A stretch of 64,000 nucleotides of DNA from Ornithodoros turicata (taxonomy: Eukaryota > Arthropoda > Arachnida > Ixodida > Argasidae). Shown here one piece after another: positions 33,330-43,420 of the stretch; position 1 is the first letter of the stretch, and each line of letters starts with the position of its first letter. The notes under the pieces are model-generated. The model searched no databases and was not told the DNA's origin. It was given only the letters and a program-made list of their open reading frames with translations. The position numbers were made by a program, and so were the translations under genes. The DNA is taken from the NCBI RefSeq assembly GCF_037126465.1, contig NC_088202.1, positions 119,116,123 through 119,180,122 on the forward strand, written 5' to 3'.

Positions 33330-36090
33330 CATGACCCACTATGCCAAAGAGGGCATTGTTTGTTTCCCGACTCTCCCCGGAAACAAATGCTGAAGATGTA
33401 AAGTCTTTCTTGGCGGAGGTATCTCCCACCAGAATCCGAAGCGATGATCTTGAATTGACTAGTGAATGTGTCTGGATCGAGTTGAAACTGAGACTGCTCG
33501 TTGGGAATCACTACTTTCCCCCATCTTACGATGTGGGAGCTCTTGAGAACTACTTCAGCGCCTTGGAAGCGAAACTCCTTGGCTTCCCAGGCGATCTTTT
33601 GACAATTGGTGATTTCAAGCCCCTGGTGTTGACTTCTCGAATGAAATCGTTCTGTGGCGCCATTCCACAAGCTTTCGTTTAGGTCACTTGCTGTTAGACT
33701 TCGCTCACTTCCATAACCTTTCGCGATACAATCATGTGCCCAACAAAGATGGGCATACGTTGGACGTATGTTTTTCCAGCACTCTCGTCTCTGTGGAACG
33801 TGCTGACGAGCCACTGGTGCCAGCTGACAGCTATCATCCCCCTCTGCTCACTTCGTCCCTCTTTGAAATTACAAATGGTACACGTTACGTACCACACGCG
33901 AAAAGACTCAACCAGCGACTGGGCGATTATACTGGCCCGTATCACCACCTTAGTGAGTACAACTTTTCTTCTGTCTATTCTACCAATGACCCTCACGCCG
34001 CTGTCACCATTTTCACTAAAGCTGTGTCTACAAGCATTGCTAACTTTGTCCCTTCATACATTCCTCAACAACGTAAATACCCAACATGGTTCTCGCGCAA
34101 ACGCGGCTGTATCTAAGGAAGAAATAATTTCATCACACGCGATACAATAAAGTCGGATTACATTTCGACTACGACTTCTTCGCAATATACCGCGCGCACT
34201 TCAAAATGTCTTTCAAAGCTGATCACGAGGCATATATCTCTTCCCTTGAAGACGATATTCGTAGAAACCCGAAACGCTTTTGGAGTCATCACCGGCTTCG
34301 GAGTAAGTTTCCCACGTCACTATCCATCACTAGCGTCTCGTATACTTGTTCCGATCCAAATTTTGTCAGTGAGCGTTTTGCAGCTCACTTTGCTTCAGTA
34401 TTCACTCGCCCTACATGCACTGTAAACGCCCCATCGCATAGTGATTCAGGCTTTTCCAACACTTTAACAAGCTTTAAAATATCCGAGGAAGATGTCTTCT
34501 CATCCATTCGCAGACTGCGACCGGCCGCGAGCCCAGGTCTTCTCTGGTCTCTGGAAGTCCTCTCTCGCTATCCCTCTTCATAAATCTGACGACACTAAAG
34601 ATGTTTCTAATTATAGGCCTATCAGCATTTTATGCGCTTTCTCAAAGGTCTTGTCTGCAAATTGTCTGCAAATACTTCACCTCATATTTTAAGCCGATTA
34701 TCACTTATAACCAGCACGGATTCCACCAAGGCAGGTCGGTTAGTAGTAACCTAGGTACGTTTGTGTTAATTGCCGCACCTGTAGTTGATAACAGAGGCCA
34801 AGTTGATAATTTTGACGCGTCGAAAGCTTTCGATTGAATGGGTCATGGCATTCTGCTCGCTCCTCTGCCTTCGCATGACGTGTGTCCTGCTCTTGCGGAC
34901 TTTGTGGAATCGTACTTGCGCAACCGCACTTGTGCCGTATCTGTCAGCGGTGTCAAATCGAAGTCTTATACTCTGTCATATGGTGCTCCTCAGGGCTCCA
35001 ACCTTCGGCCGGTGTCATTCAATATTTTCGCTAACGACCTAATGTCAAATGTTCAGCATTCCCATCTGCTCCAGTACGTTGACGACATGAAGCTATCTAG
35101 AGTTGTTTCTTCTCCGCACGACTGTTTGCTATTAAAGTCCGACAGCGATAGTGTTGTAGAGGAGGTGTTCTTCCTCTACATGAGTCCCGACCGGCGATGA
35201 TGGTATGCCACGGAGAGGCGATGACGGTGGCCTGTCTCCATGGCCGCGCCAGTGGAACTGAGGCCAGTGCTCAAGGCGCGTGGCCATCTTCGTCGTTGTC
35301 CACGGCCCGCTACAGTGTCACCCCTTGGTGTGCTAGGAATAAGTTAGTAATCAACTATGCAAAAAGTTAACTCGTGTCTTTCTCGCAAGACTAATGTAAT
35401 TGGATTCCTTTATTTCTCTAACGGCAATGCCATTCATCGCACTAGCTCTGTGCGTGACCCGGGCGTTGTATTTGGCTTCAAGTTGCATTTCACTGAACAC
35501 GCTTCCATGGTACGTTCTCTTACCTTGCGTACTCTAGGTCTATTGACATACAGGTACAAATCATTGCCTAACCCAGATGTTTTTCTTCGCCTCTACACAG
35601 CTTATGTGCGACCACGTCTCACTTACGCGTTCCTGGCGTGGAATTCTCTCAGCAATACTTATTCGAAATGCATTGAAGCTATTAAGAAGAAACCACTGCA
35701 CATATTGTGCATCCCTGAACTACATATGTTTGATTACGAACAGCTTCTCCTATACCTTGGCCTTATCCCGCTTTTGATTCGACGCGAGTGACGCTATTTT
35801 CTTCTTTAAATGTATTCATTCTCATGTTGTCGTTCCACAGTTGCTGAGCAGGTTGAATTTTGCAATTCTGCGGTTGTCGTTGCGAAGGCACGACATTCAT
35901 TCATTTATACGAACGTGTGTAAGGATGACCCACTATCACGTGGCCGTGTGCTTATCAATTCGTTGCCTGATATTTGTGATGTACTTTTTTATTCCCTTTC
36001 TACCTTTAAAAAAGCTGTTGTCTCTGTTCTTCTGTCGCTATATAACTTGGATTTAATCAGTTTTGTCTGCTTTACATATTAACATCCATT
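33330..36090 (+). pseudogene. Jockey/CR1-type LINE with endonuclease and reverse transcriptase, broken
   Basis: In order: MPKRALFVSRLSPETNAEDV (ORF1-like end, 33341), which runs directly into endonuclease sequence (ECVWIELKLRLLVGNHYFPP, LTIGDF). The endonuclease C-terminus follows (GHTLDVCFSSTLVSVE, ADSYHPPLL at about 33760-33850). Then come a linker (KRFWSHHRLRSKFP), reverse transcriptase NYRPISIL (34600), NQHGFHQGRSVSSN, NFDASKAFD (34820), SYGAPQGSN (34980), and LLQYVDDMKL (catalytic YVDD, 35075). The thumb region LRTLGLLTYRYKSLP and LYTAYVRPRLTYAFLAWN is at 35530-35640. It has many frameshifts and stops and a deletion near 34540 (SPG joined to WKSSLAIPLHKSDD). An unrelated 185 bp block interrupts it at 35160-35345. 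It is inactive. Confidence 0.88.
35160..35345. mobile_element. 185 bp insertion inside the LINE
   Basis: LINE coding similarity stops after KSDSDSVV and resumes at LVSFSRKTNVIGF. The intervening block begins TGTAGAGGAGG and has TCCTCTACA 17 bases later. It has no LINE homology. It could be a fragment of an LTR or another small insertion; its type is not established. Confidence 0.45.
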
Positions 36091-36402
36091 AAATCCTCCC
36101 CCCTCTTACTCCTTCAGTTTCTCACCTCTTATACAATATTCCCTCACCCAGCGTGAATCTTTCCATACTCTCGCATAGTGCTAGTCATAGTTTCGAAAGC
36201 AACTAGGAAAGCAAATAAAGCAACTAGAACCGGCCTATTATCTGTGCGTCGACTGGTACACTATATACTGTTTGCGAAAAGTCGCAGAAACCGAAAACGA
36301 GGAATCGGCTACACCCGTGATTTTTGTGTCCGCTATTCGTGGACGGTATTTCTTTCTTTTCTTTTCTTTTTTTCGAATTATATTGCTTATTGAAATTGCC
36401 CA

Positions 36403-36822
36403 TTGAATGTGGGCTGTGGCACGAAGGATAGGCTCGTTTTTCTTGCTGTATTAGCTTCGCTAGTTGCTGTTGAAAGTGCCTACGCAAATGTTACAGCGCC
36501 CAAATGGGTATGTACTGTGAGACTGCTGAGAGGCAACTGCAGAACTATTATAAAGAAAGGCCTGCAAGGGATAGGACATGAAGTTGGAACTTGTCTCCCG
36601 TTCATGTTCGTATCGCTCTTTACAGCGATCGTCAGGGGCGTTGGAAGTTCTTGTCTCCGACGCCACTTAAACTGTACTGTAGATATGGCTATTGTGCCAT
36701 TGTGGGACAGTCTTTTTTCCATTCAGGAACAACGAGCACCCCGTATCGTCCGCTGCCCTGCCCGCTCGGGTGGCCCCGTGAGCGTGCAATCAAGGAGCGG
36801 ATTTCGTTCGTCCACATCTTAA
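36403..36822 (+). CDS. Possible small secreted Cys-containing protein
   Basis: A 139-codon open frame begins MNVGCGTKDRLVFLAVLASL, followed by VAVESAYA and then NVTAPKWVCTVR. The hydrophobic stretch ending in AYA looks like a signal peptide with a cleavage site. The mature part has about six Cys (WVC, GNC, GTC, SSC, LNC, VRC), as in many tick secreted proteins. No family is recognised, no upstream promoter or splice evidence is visible, and the C-terminal third looks non-coding. It could be a chance frame in repeat-rich DNA. Confidence 0.25.
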   Translation: MNVGCGTKDRLVFLAVLASLVAVESAYANVTAPKWVCTVRLLRGNCRTIIKKGLQGIGHEVGTCLPFMFVSLFTAIVRGVGSSCLRRHLNCTVDMAIVPLWDSLFSIQEQRAPRIVRCPARSGGPVSVQSRSGFRSSTS

Positions 36823-37122
36823 CTATCTTTGTTCTAGCTTGTAATCATGATACCCCTCATTTGTTTTCCAGTTTCTTAGCACATAATATGGGCTAAAACA
36901 TATATGTGCCTCAGTGACCCTGCCGCTGATTTCATGAATACATAGAGCCAAAAATACATAGCAGGAAGTGTACAGCTAAAAAGGCAGCTGGCAAATACAG
37001 CGATATACCGATTTGTGTCTCAAATATTCTTCGCTTTGTGCCAACGAACCGCCTTCTTTCTTCACGTGACACGGGTCAGCAAGCGAAACGAGACTGGCTG
37101 CCGCGTACATTAGGCGAAATGG

Positions 37123-37300
37123 GGGGGGGGGGATATGTTTATTAGATTGAAAAGAAAGAAAAATGGAAATGTCAGACAGGCTAATGCAGGCTTGCTGTTC
37201 CAAAAAAGAAAGAAACTCAAAATAAACAAACAAAAGCAAAAAAAAAAGAAAAAGAAAGAGAAGTAACAAAGTAAGTGAAAAAAGAAGGAAATGGGATTCG
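37123..37300 (-). mobile_element. LINE-B 3' untranslated fragment with oligo-C end
   Basis: The minus strand reads as a pyrimidine-rich region ending AATAAACATATCC then 11-12 C (G run at 37123-37133 on plus). It contains AACAGCAAGCCTGCATTAG, similar to the copy at 43156-43300. It is strongly 5' truncated. A further tail of this type lies near 38858-38885. Confidence 0.65.
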
Positions 37301-39049
37301 GCGCAGTTCGGGGTGAGTGAACATGCTAGGGTATGGGTAGATAATCCGCTGAAACGGTAGACAAAATCGGAATGGGCGGAACGGGAAAACGCGCGTCTCT
37401 CATCTTGCTTCTACATATTTCCCTTCTTGCTCAACGGCAGTGAAGAAATATCCATCCAGATTTCTGCGCTGCATTGCAGTCAATGTGAGCATAGTGGCTG
37501 ATTGTGAAGCTGAGAGCCGGTAGCAGCAGCTGTGCTTTTTGTGCCATATTTACATCTGTAAGGCCTCGTATGGACATATGGCCTATGACCGCAAATAAAG
37601 ATACACTTAAGTTGCATAATAATAAATTGACATACAAGCCATACATAAGTTAAGGAAATGATGCTACACAAGTTTGCAAAACAGCTACGGTTTGGAAGTT
37701 TTGGAATTTGGAAGTTTTCCAAAACTGAAATTTCCGAAGGGCTGCCTTGGTCGTTACTTCTTTCTTTCTTCCTCTTATATTGAAGTTGATGAAGCACGAA
37801 GCAAGCATAGCTCCGCCGCCTAAAGGTAAAGTGCTGCCTATAGCTTTGCTATAGAAAGAACTCAGCTTACACCGGACATAAGGTCACTAGACATAGCTTG
37901 ACGTGCTTTAAAAAAAAAAAAGAAGGACGTTGAACTTTTTAATGCGCAAACGATGTTTTCCATCGGGACGTGCAGAAGACATCTGAAAACCAAGCTCCCG
38001 TTACATTTCTCCTCCTTGCAATCGAAGGTGCCTGCAACATCAGACCATGGTTCCTCCATGGAAGGCGACCTGACTGATATAGATGGCTGTTACCATGCAT
38101 TAGGGTCAAGGCCATATACATATGTCATATGGCCAGCGAACCCAGCCTTACGTTAAGAATAGCTAATGTGCGACTTATTGCGAAGAGGGCGCTTTGCTTC
38201 GTAGTTCAGCAGGAATCCAGAGTACGCTGCCGGCCGTGACCTCCGTTTGCGATCAACATCAGCCTGACGGAATTCTCAACGAGGTTCCATGCTCTTCAGT
38301 CAAAGCTTAGGGGTCATTCACTTAAGTTCGCAAGAGATTAATTGAGTATTTATTGAAGTATAATCCAAGATATGGAACACGTGAAAGCAGGTACAGCCTC
38401 CTTGTAAAACAACGGCCAGATCGAGCTGTCGCAGAGATGAACTGCGAAAGTATCGGTAATGTTAGAGGATCACGATACCGAAAATTTGTAGCGGGAATAC
38501 TTGTTTCGTTACTAACTTAAAAAGGCAGCACGATCCCTACCCTGCAACGGGAAAAGGTAACGGATACGGTAACGCTGTTACAAGTATAACGGCGTTACGT
38601 GCAACAGTGTTATACCGACGCAACCTCTCACCCTCGTACATCGCGGCACTTCGGCTGAGAAGACACCGGCGGAGGGCGCGCTCGCTCAGTGCAGTGTTGA
38701 AACTCTAGGGATATTTTAGATAATCTTGAGTTGACGTAGGTAAACAAATTAGTGGTCTCCCTCCCTATGCAACGAGGAGTAATGTGATCGCAATCGTTGA
38801 ACTTCTGAGAAAATGCGGGGATAATTTTAAATTGCGCGAAATGGTTTGCAGATATGGGGGCGGGGGATATGTTTAATGCGAAGTAAAAGACAAGCAGATA
38901 TGGGTCAAATGTAGGAACACAACTGCAATGAGTTTTGATGTAATGCTGAAGAGGATAAAGCACTGCGGGATTTGGCGTGACGAAGAAACTCTTTTGGCGT
39001 CACCAGGAGTACCCACCCTTCCTGAGTACCATCCTGAATAATAGACCTT
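37301..39049. other. Intergenic DNA
   Basis: No gene is supported. GGTAACGGATACGGTAACG at about 38551 is a short remnant of the hAT-like family seen at 24366-25097. A LINE-B-like G-run tail lies near 38858. Confidence 0.5.
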
Positions 39050-40545
39050 CAAATCATTAGACCTTCCAAAGTTGGAATATGCAGCCTCTGTTTGGGATCT
39101 CGAACTCAATAGAAACAGTATAAAAGAGGGCAACCCTATTCGTATCTATTCGCTAATTACAACCGCACCTCCAGTGTCACTGCTATGTAACACATCCCCA
39201 ATTTCCTCTGCTTTCCACTCGTCCAACAATAATTCGTCTCTGTTTATTGTTACTCAAAATTTATTATCATAATAATTACCTTAGAGAATCGTTAATCCAA
39301 CAGCCTATATACCGGGTCTTTCAGTTAAATCCCCGGGCTAAATAATTCGCGAACGGGTGCACCAATCGACGAACTTTCTGTTTTTACAAGTATCTGTGCG
39401 ATACCACCTACAAGCTGCGCACCGTGTGAATGAGTGGCAGGCGCTCATTATTTAAATAAAAATTCAAACAAGTTTCGTAAAAAACATATCTTCTAAAGCA
39501 GGGAGCTGTCGACATTAAAATGGGTACTACCCATTGTGGGACCTTCAGTGGACACCTTTTAGAGAAAAATCTGCCACCGAAGCGGGTCATTTGTTGCTGT
39601 AATTAATTGGTTTCGGTTTACATATTTTGTCGGGGCTGGTCGCGATGAAGCGTAAAAGGACGTAATTCATTGGTGGATAAGGGAATCGAAGAGCGTCCTT
39701 TTGCGCTTCACTGCGACCAGCCACGACAAAAATATGTAAACCGAAACCAATTAATTACTGCAACAAATGACCCGCTTTGGTGACAGGTTTTTCACTAAAA
39801 GGTGTTCACTGAAACTCCCAAAAGGGGTAGTACCCATTTTAATGCCGAATGCGCCCTGCTTTAGAAGTTATGTTTTTTTTTACGAAACTCATTTGGGAAT
39901 TTTTATTTAGATAATGAGCGCCTCCTACTCATTCACACGGTGCGCAGCTTGTAGGTGGTATCGGACAGATACTTGTAAAAAAGAAAGTTAGTCCATTGGC
40001 GCACCTGTTCGCGAATTATTGAGCCCGGGGATTTAACTGAAACACCCGGTATACGTATATCCCTCATGGCTCAACAAGGTCTTTTAACGATTCATTTCTG
40101 CCTCGCACATCGTTGGAGTGGAACCGCCTTCCCGGTGCAATTACCTTTATTAGCGACGCCAAGCAATTTAAGAAATGTTTATGCGGCCATTTCGATGCAT
40201 TGTCATTTTTCAATCTCCATGTCGCACACTACGGGGAACAACAACAACAACAACAAAGAAATCGTGACTATGACTTGGACTGATTCAAACGCGGGGAAAC
40301 ATCCCATGTCGAATTACTTTTCCATCTTTTATTGTCGTTGTGCTACCATCGTTTGCTCCGATCGACCCAATTGTTTCATTTTCTTTTTTATTTACCCCCA
40401 CGTATCTGTGCAATGTGTTCATGTGGACTTTGTAAATCTTTCTGTATGCTGCTCATATTAACATCATAGTGTTACATGTTAACCATTCCCCTCTGCATTG
40501 CCTCCCGGCCCTGAGGGTAAATAAATAAATGAATTTGAAGGTCGC
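39050..40545 (+). pseudogene. CR1-type LINE C-terminus split by a fold-back element
   Basis: Left part (39050-39311): LEYAASVWDLELNRNSIK, NYNRTSSVTAM and related blocks of the CR1/L2 C-terminal region. Right part (40052-40545): in a frame near 40090 SFLPRTSLEWNRLPGAITF, ISDAKQFKKCLCGHFDA, the final conserved block of CR1 proteins, then a 3' untranslated region ending AAATAAATAAATGAAT. The palindromic element at 39312-40049 sits between them. Frameshifts and stops show it is inactive. Confidence 0.85.
39312..40049. mobile_element. 738 bp palindromic transposon with TA target site
   Basis: The ends CCGGGTCTTTCAGTTAAATC and inverted CCGGGTGTTTCAGTTAAATC are followed by about 330 bp arms that mirror each other almost throughout (GGTTTCGGTTTACATATTTT, GGTGGTATCG and others). 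A centre of only about 40 bases lies near 39663-39700. TA dinucleotides flank both ends (39310-39311, 40050-40051), fitting a TA-duplicating superfamily such as Tc1/mariner. No transposase is encoded. Confidence 0.88.
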
Positions 40546-40648
40546 ACAACACGGCAACCGTCCACCTTCCGCCTGCATATCCTTTTAGGGGGCAATAAAC
40601 GAGCTTCCTGGGCGGTACCCGTGGAGGTCATGCGACTACTGAAGTTTT

Positions 40649-40717
40649 ACATGAGAGAACTGATGTTCTGAGGCTGGAACAACATAGAAGGGCCTCAGAA
40701 CATCAGTTCTTTCATGT
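40649..40717. repeat. 26 bp-arm hairpin beside a tRNA-SINE
   Basis: The arms 40649-40674 and 40692-40717 (AGAACTGATGTTCTGAGGC, exact over 19 bp, one mismatch further out) surround 17 bases. A related GATGTTCTGAG-CTGGAAC string lies next to the other SINE copy near 7166-7190. Confidence 0.85.
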
Positions 40718-40849
40718 TCAACATTTGCCGCTTGCGTCGATCCCTGTCGTATGAATGAGTGTGCAAAAATGTAAGAGTGAAAGGAGGATGTGTGAGAGAG
40801 AGTGACTGGTTTGTCCCTTCAGATGACGCACCTGGAAGTCGCTGAGAAG

Positions 40850-40980
40850 GCGTGTTAGCTTAGCTCAATTGGTAGAGCCCTGGACCGGTAATCCAAAAGA
40901 TGTGGGTTCGAGTCCTACAGCTGGCTAACCTTTTCAGTGACTTTCATCTTTCATTGTTGACTTTCATCTTTCACTGAAGT
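40850..40980 (+). mobile_element. tRNA-derived SINE, copy 2
   Basis: TTAGCTCAATTGGTAGAGC (A-box) and GGTTCGAGTCC (B-box) lie within a tRNA-like fold bounded by GTTAGC and GCTAAC. The tail has repeats of TTCATCTTTCA. It matches the minus-strand copy at 7268-7346. The tail repeat and second copy favour a SINE over a functional tRNA gene. Confidence 0.8.
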
Positions 40981-41214
40981 TTTGTTTGTTTATTTTCCTT
41001 ACAGCGGCCATAAACTTTTACGCGTAGGTTCCCGGGCCGCTGTCTATCATCCGAGCTCAGTTTTAGGAGCAGACTACACGAACTTCTGGGCAGCTAGGGC
41101 AGAAATGCTATCGTATTAAAAAATACATTTTTCCAAAATCAAGGGAATTTCACTCTGGCACCAGTTATGCAAAGAATTCAACGCAATAACAGTTGTAATA
41201 TGTCGACCTCGGAG

Positions 41215-42080
41215 ACGTTAAGCGTCTCTGTGACGTAGGTCACTCGATCACTTTTCATTGGATCCCAGGTCACTGTGTACTAAGCGGAAATGTAGAGGCT
41301 AACAGAGTGGCTCCTGCTGCCAGACAATGCCAGGCGGTGGTACAGGATATATTGACCCGTGGTGCAGGACGGCATTCTTCTTCTTCGATGATACAACCAA
41401 TGGCGGTGCAACAATGTCGCCGGGACATTACAGATAGGTCCTTGTTGTACGCAGTACATCCAACTTTGTCGTTTTCCCGCCCAGGCCGTTTGCCTCGAGG
41501 TCTCTCTTCCCTTCTGCATCGCCTTCGCCTCAATATGGCTTTCACCCCGGAGTTCACACACAGATTCGGGTATGCTTCAACCAGCTCGTGTTCCAACTGC
41601 AGCATGGTGGCAAGCATCCAACACGTCCTCATCGACGTCCCTCTATACAGTTAGGAGAGGGCAATACTCCGGTCCCAACTGGCCCGTATAAACAACAAGC
41701 CGCTCAGCTTTACCGCAATCTTGGGTCCTTGTTCTAACCCTGTTCAGCACCGTCAGTGCCTGCACTCGTTCTATCTGTTCTTGACGTCTACCAGCCTGCT
41801 TAAACTCCCCTGACCTCAGAGCTTTTGGCATGAATGTGGAGATGTGATCTTCACAGCACTGCATCTCCGGTGGACGACCGGATGAGCAACTATCCTCATC
41901 AGTTACGACGCACTCGCGTGTGTGATATCTCATTTGCGTGTGTCATGAGTGTGCGCGCGTGTGTATGCCGCATCTTGTTTCATCGTCATCGCACTCGTAT
42001 ATTATCCCACATGCACTGAGGTATGGTACCGCAATTGTTGCGATGAAAGACCTCATCTGATTGATTGATTTTAAAAGAAA
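41215..42080 (+). pseudogene. LINE-C RNase H end, zinc knuckle and 3' region
   Basis: HSITFHWIPGHCVLSGNVEA (last RNase H motif, about 41245) leads into PRGLSSLLHRLRLNMAFTPE, HRFGYASTSSCSNCSMVASI, QHVLIDVP, the post-RNase H Cys/His region. The catalytic Asp of the NE-AD motif is replaced (NVEANR). A 3' untranslated region ends in TTGATTGATTGATTTTAAAA. It is distinct in sequence from LINE-A and LINE-B. It is 5' truncated and inactive. Confidence 0.78.
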
Positions 42081-42666
42081 AAAATGGAGATGGTAGTCTC
42101 GAGCCACTCGGGACTGGCTACTCCAGGACGCGTTATTAATAAAAGAAAGGGAAACCACACTAACCTCGACGCTTTGAAACGCTTTGAAAGAATAAATGAG
42201 AACATCATCACCTCATCTAATTGTCATTCATGTAGTTGTTTCTGTTGTTGGATTAAGGAACGAGAGCATTCGTTGCATGGCCAATGCTACTTTATCCGCC
42301 GCATACAGAGCGTGCTAACAGACAGACTAAAACGCGGCACAGGTGATATTGGGTAAACGCTAATACAAGATGGTCACATTGCGCAGACGATTAGGGAGGT
42401 ATTGCACAGCACCAAAGACAAGTTACCAAGTCACCAAAGACGAGCTGGAGTGTAGTTACATCATGAAGATATCCAGAAAAGGATATGTACACATGCTTTG
42501 TGTAAAATTTGTCTCGATCTTTGATTCCGAGAAAAATGTCATCGTTCTACCCTGTCCTCGGCTTATAACCACTTTCGCTTGCAAATGCTGTTTTAAAAAA
42601 GGTCTTGCAGACAAAGTGTGACTTCACCGCGCGTTTCCACAGGTGGCTGTGATGATGGTAATACGA
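42081..42666. other. Intergenic DNA
   Basis: No gene or repeat recognised. Confidence 0.45.
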
Positions 42667-42915
42667 AGGTTGTTCTGAAAGTAATGCCCGTTTGCCATTT
42701 TCTCAGAAGCTGCTCATCAGTTAACAGCTGATTTGAAAACGAGGAGATTGGAGGTGTCTTCGGACCTCCTAGAAGCATTAATATTGGAAGCCCACGAGGA
42801 CACCCCTTTTAAAGAATATCCGCACTGGTGATGAGACTTGGGCATGCCTTTATGACCCTGAGATGAAGAATCAGTCCATGAAGTGGCCACACCACACTAG
42901 AACAACGTCACATGC
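42667..42915 (+). pseudogene. mariner remnant with left terminus and DETW block
   Basis: GGTTGTTCTGAAAGTAATGC is a typical mariner terminal sequence. About 150 bp further the frame reads FLKNIRTGDETWACLYDPEM, KNQSMKWPHH, the first catalytic block of mariner transposase with DETW intact. The N-terminal half is missing and the sequence ends at LINE-B DNA. It is an internally deleted fragment. Confidence 0.75.
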
Positions 42916-43420
42916 AGTTCACGAGTCCTGAAGCTCGGAGAAAACCGGGGAGAGCGGCAGTGACAGTCCATTGCTTGGGGTGCAGGACGGGTCCAAGGAG
43001 AGCGGCCAGCGAAAAGTAATTACAGCCAATCTGGAGCAGACGGCAACGGAGGGTGTTCCTGTGGTGAAGGTGCTGCTGACAGTGCAGGAGCTGGTGTGGG
43101 ATGTCAGCTTCTATGCCGCGGACATTGCAGTTCACACACACACACAGGGTACACAGGAAGGGGGGGGGGGGGTATATATATATGTTTATTAAGAAAAAAA
43201 TAAAGGAGATGTTAGCCAGGCAAAGAGCCGGCTTGCTATTCAAAAAAAAAAATGAAAGAGAAAAACGGAAAAGAAAAAAAAAGAAGGAAATGGATAGAAA
43301 CACACACGCACAGGGTACACAAGGTTATGCTGGGATGACAAGGGTGTGATTTTGCTTGATTTGCTTGGTTCTCGGATACAGAAGATGCGAAAGCAGCAGT
43401 CCGAACCTGGGTGAAGGAGT
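42916..43420 (-). pseudogene. LINE-B C-terminal remnant, interrupted
   Basis: The minus strand encodes NCNVRGIEADIPHQLLHC, QQHLHHRNTLRCRLL and FSLAALLGPVLHPKQW, the same Cys/His tail as at 30044. The coding is split by a second LINE-B 3' fragment at 43156-43300. Upstream sequence (43320-43420) keeps an open but divergent frame. Confidence 0.7.
43135..43321 (-). mobile_element. LINE-B 3' fragment with 21 bp target duplication
   Basis: The body is 43156-43300. On the minus strand it is a pyrimidine-rich region ending CTTAATAAACATATATATA, a C12 run and TTCC. It is flanked by a 21 bp direct repeat (CA-rich part followed by CAGGGTACACA) at 43135-43155 and 43301-43321, with one mismatch. This shows the oligo-C end is the true 3' terminus of the inserted cDNA. 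Confidence 0.88.

Noticed and set aside
40857..40930. A functional tRNA gene
   Set aside because: The fold and promoter boxes look good, but a second copy at 7268-7346 shares the same ends, the flanks carry a SINE-like repeat tail, and the D-arm differs between the copies. SINE origin is more likely.
42690..42722. A third hammerhead on the minus strand (CUGAUGAG followed by CAG-CUU-CUG and GAAA)
   Set aside because: There is a CUGAUGA and a GAAA with a possible 3 bp stem II, but no stem III with a UH cleavage site and no stem I. The sequence belongs to the mariner terminal region.
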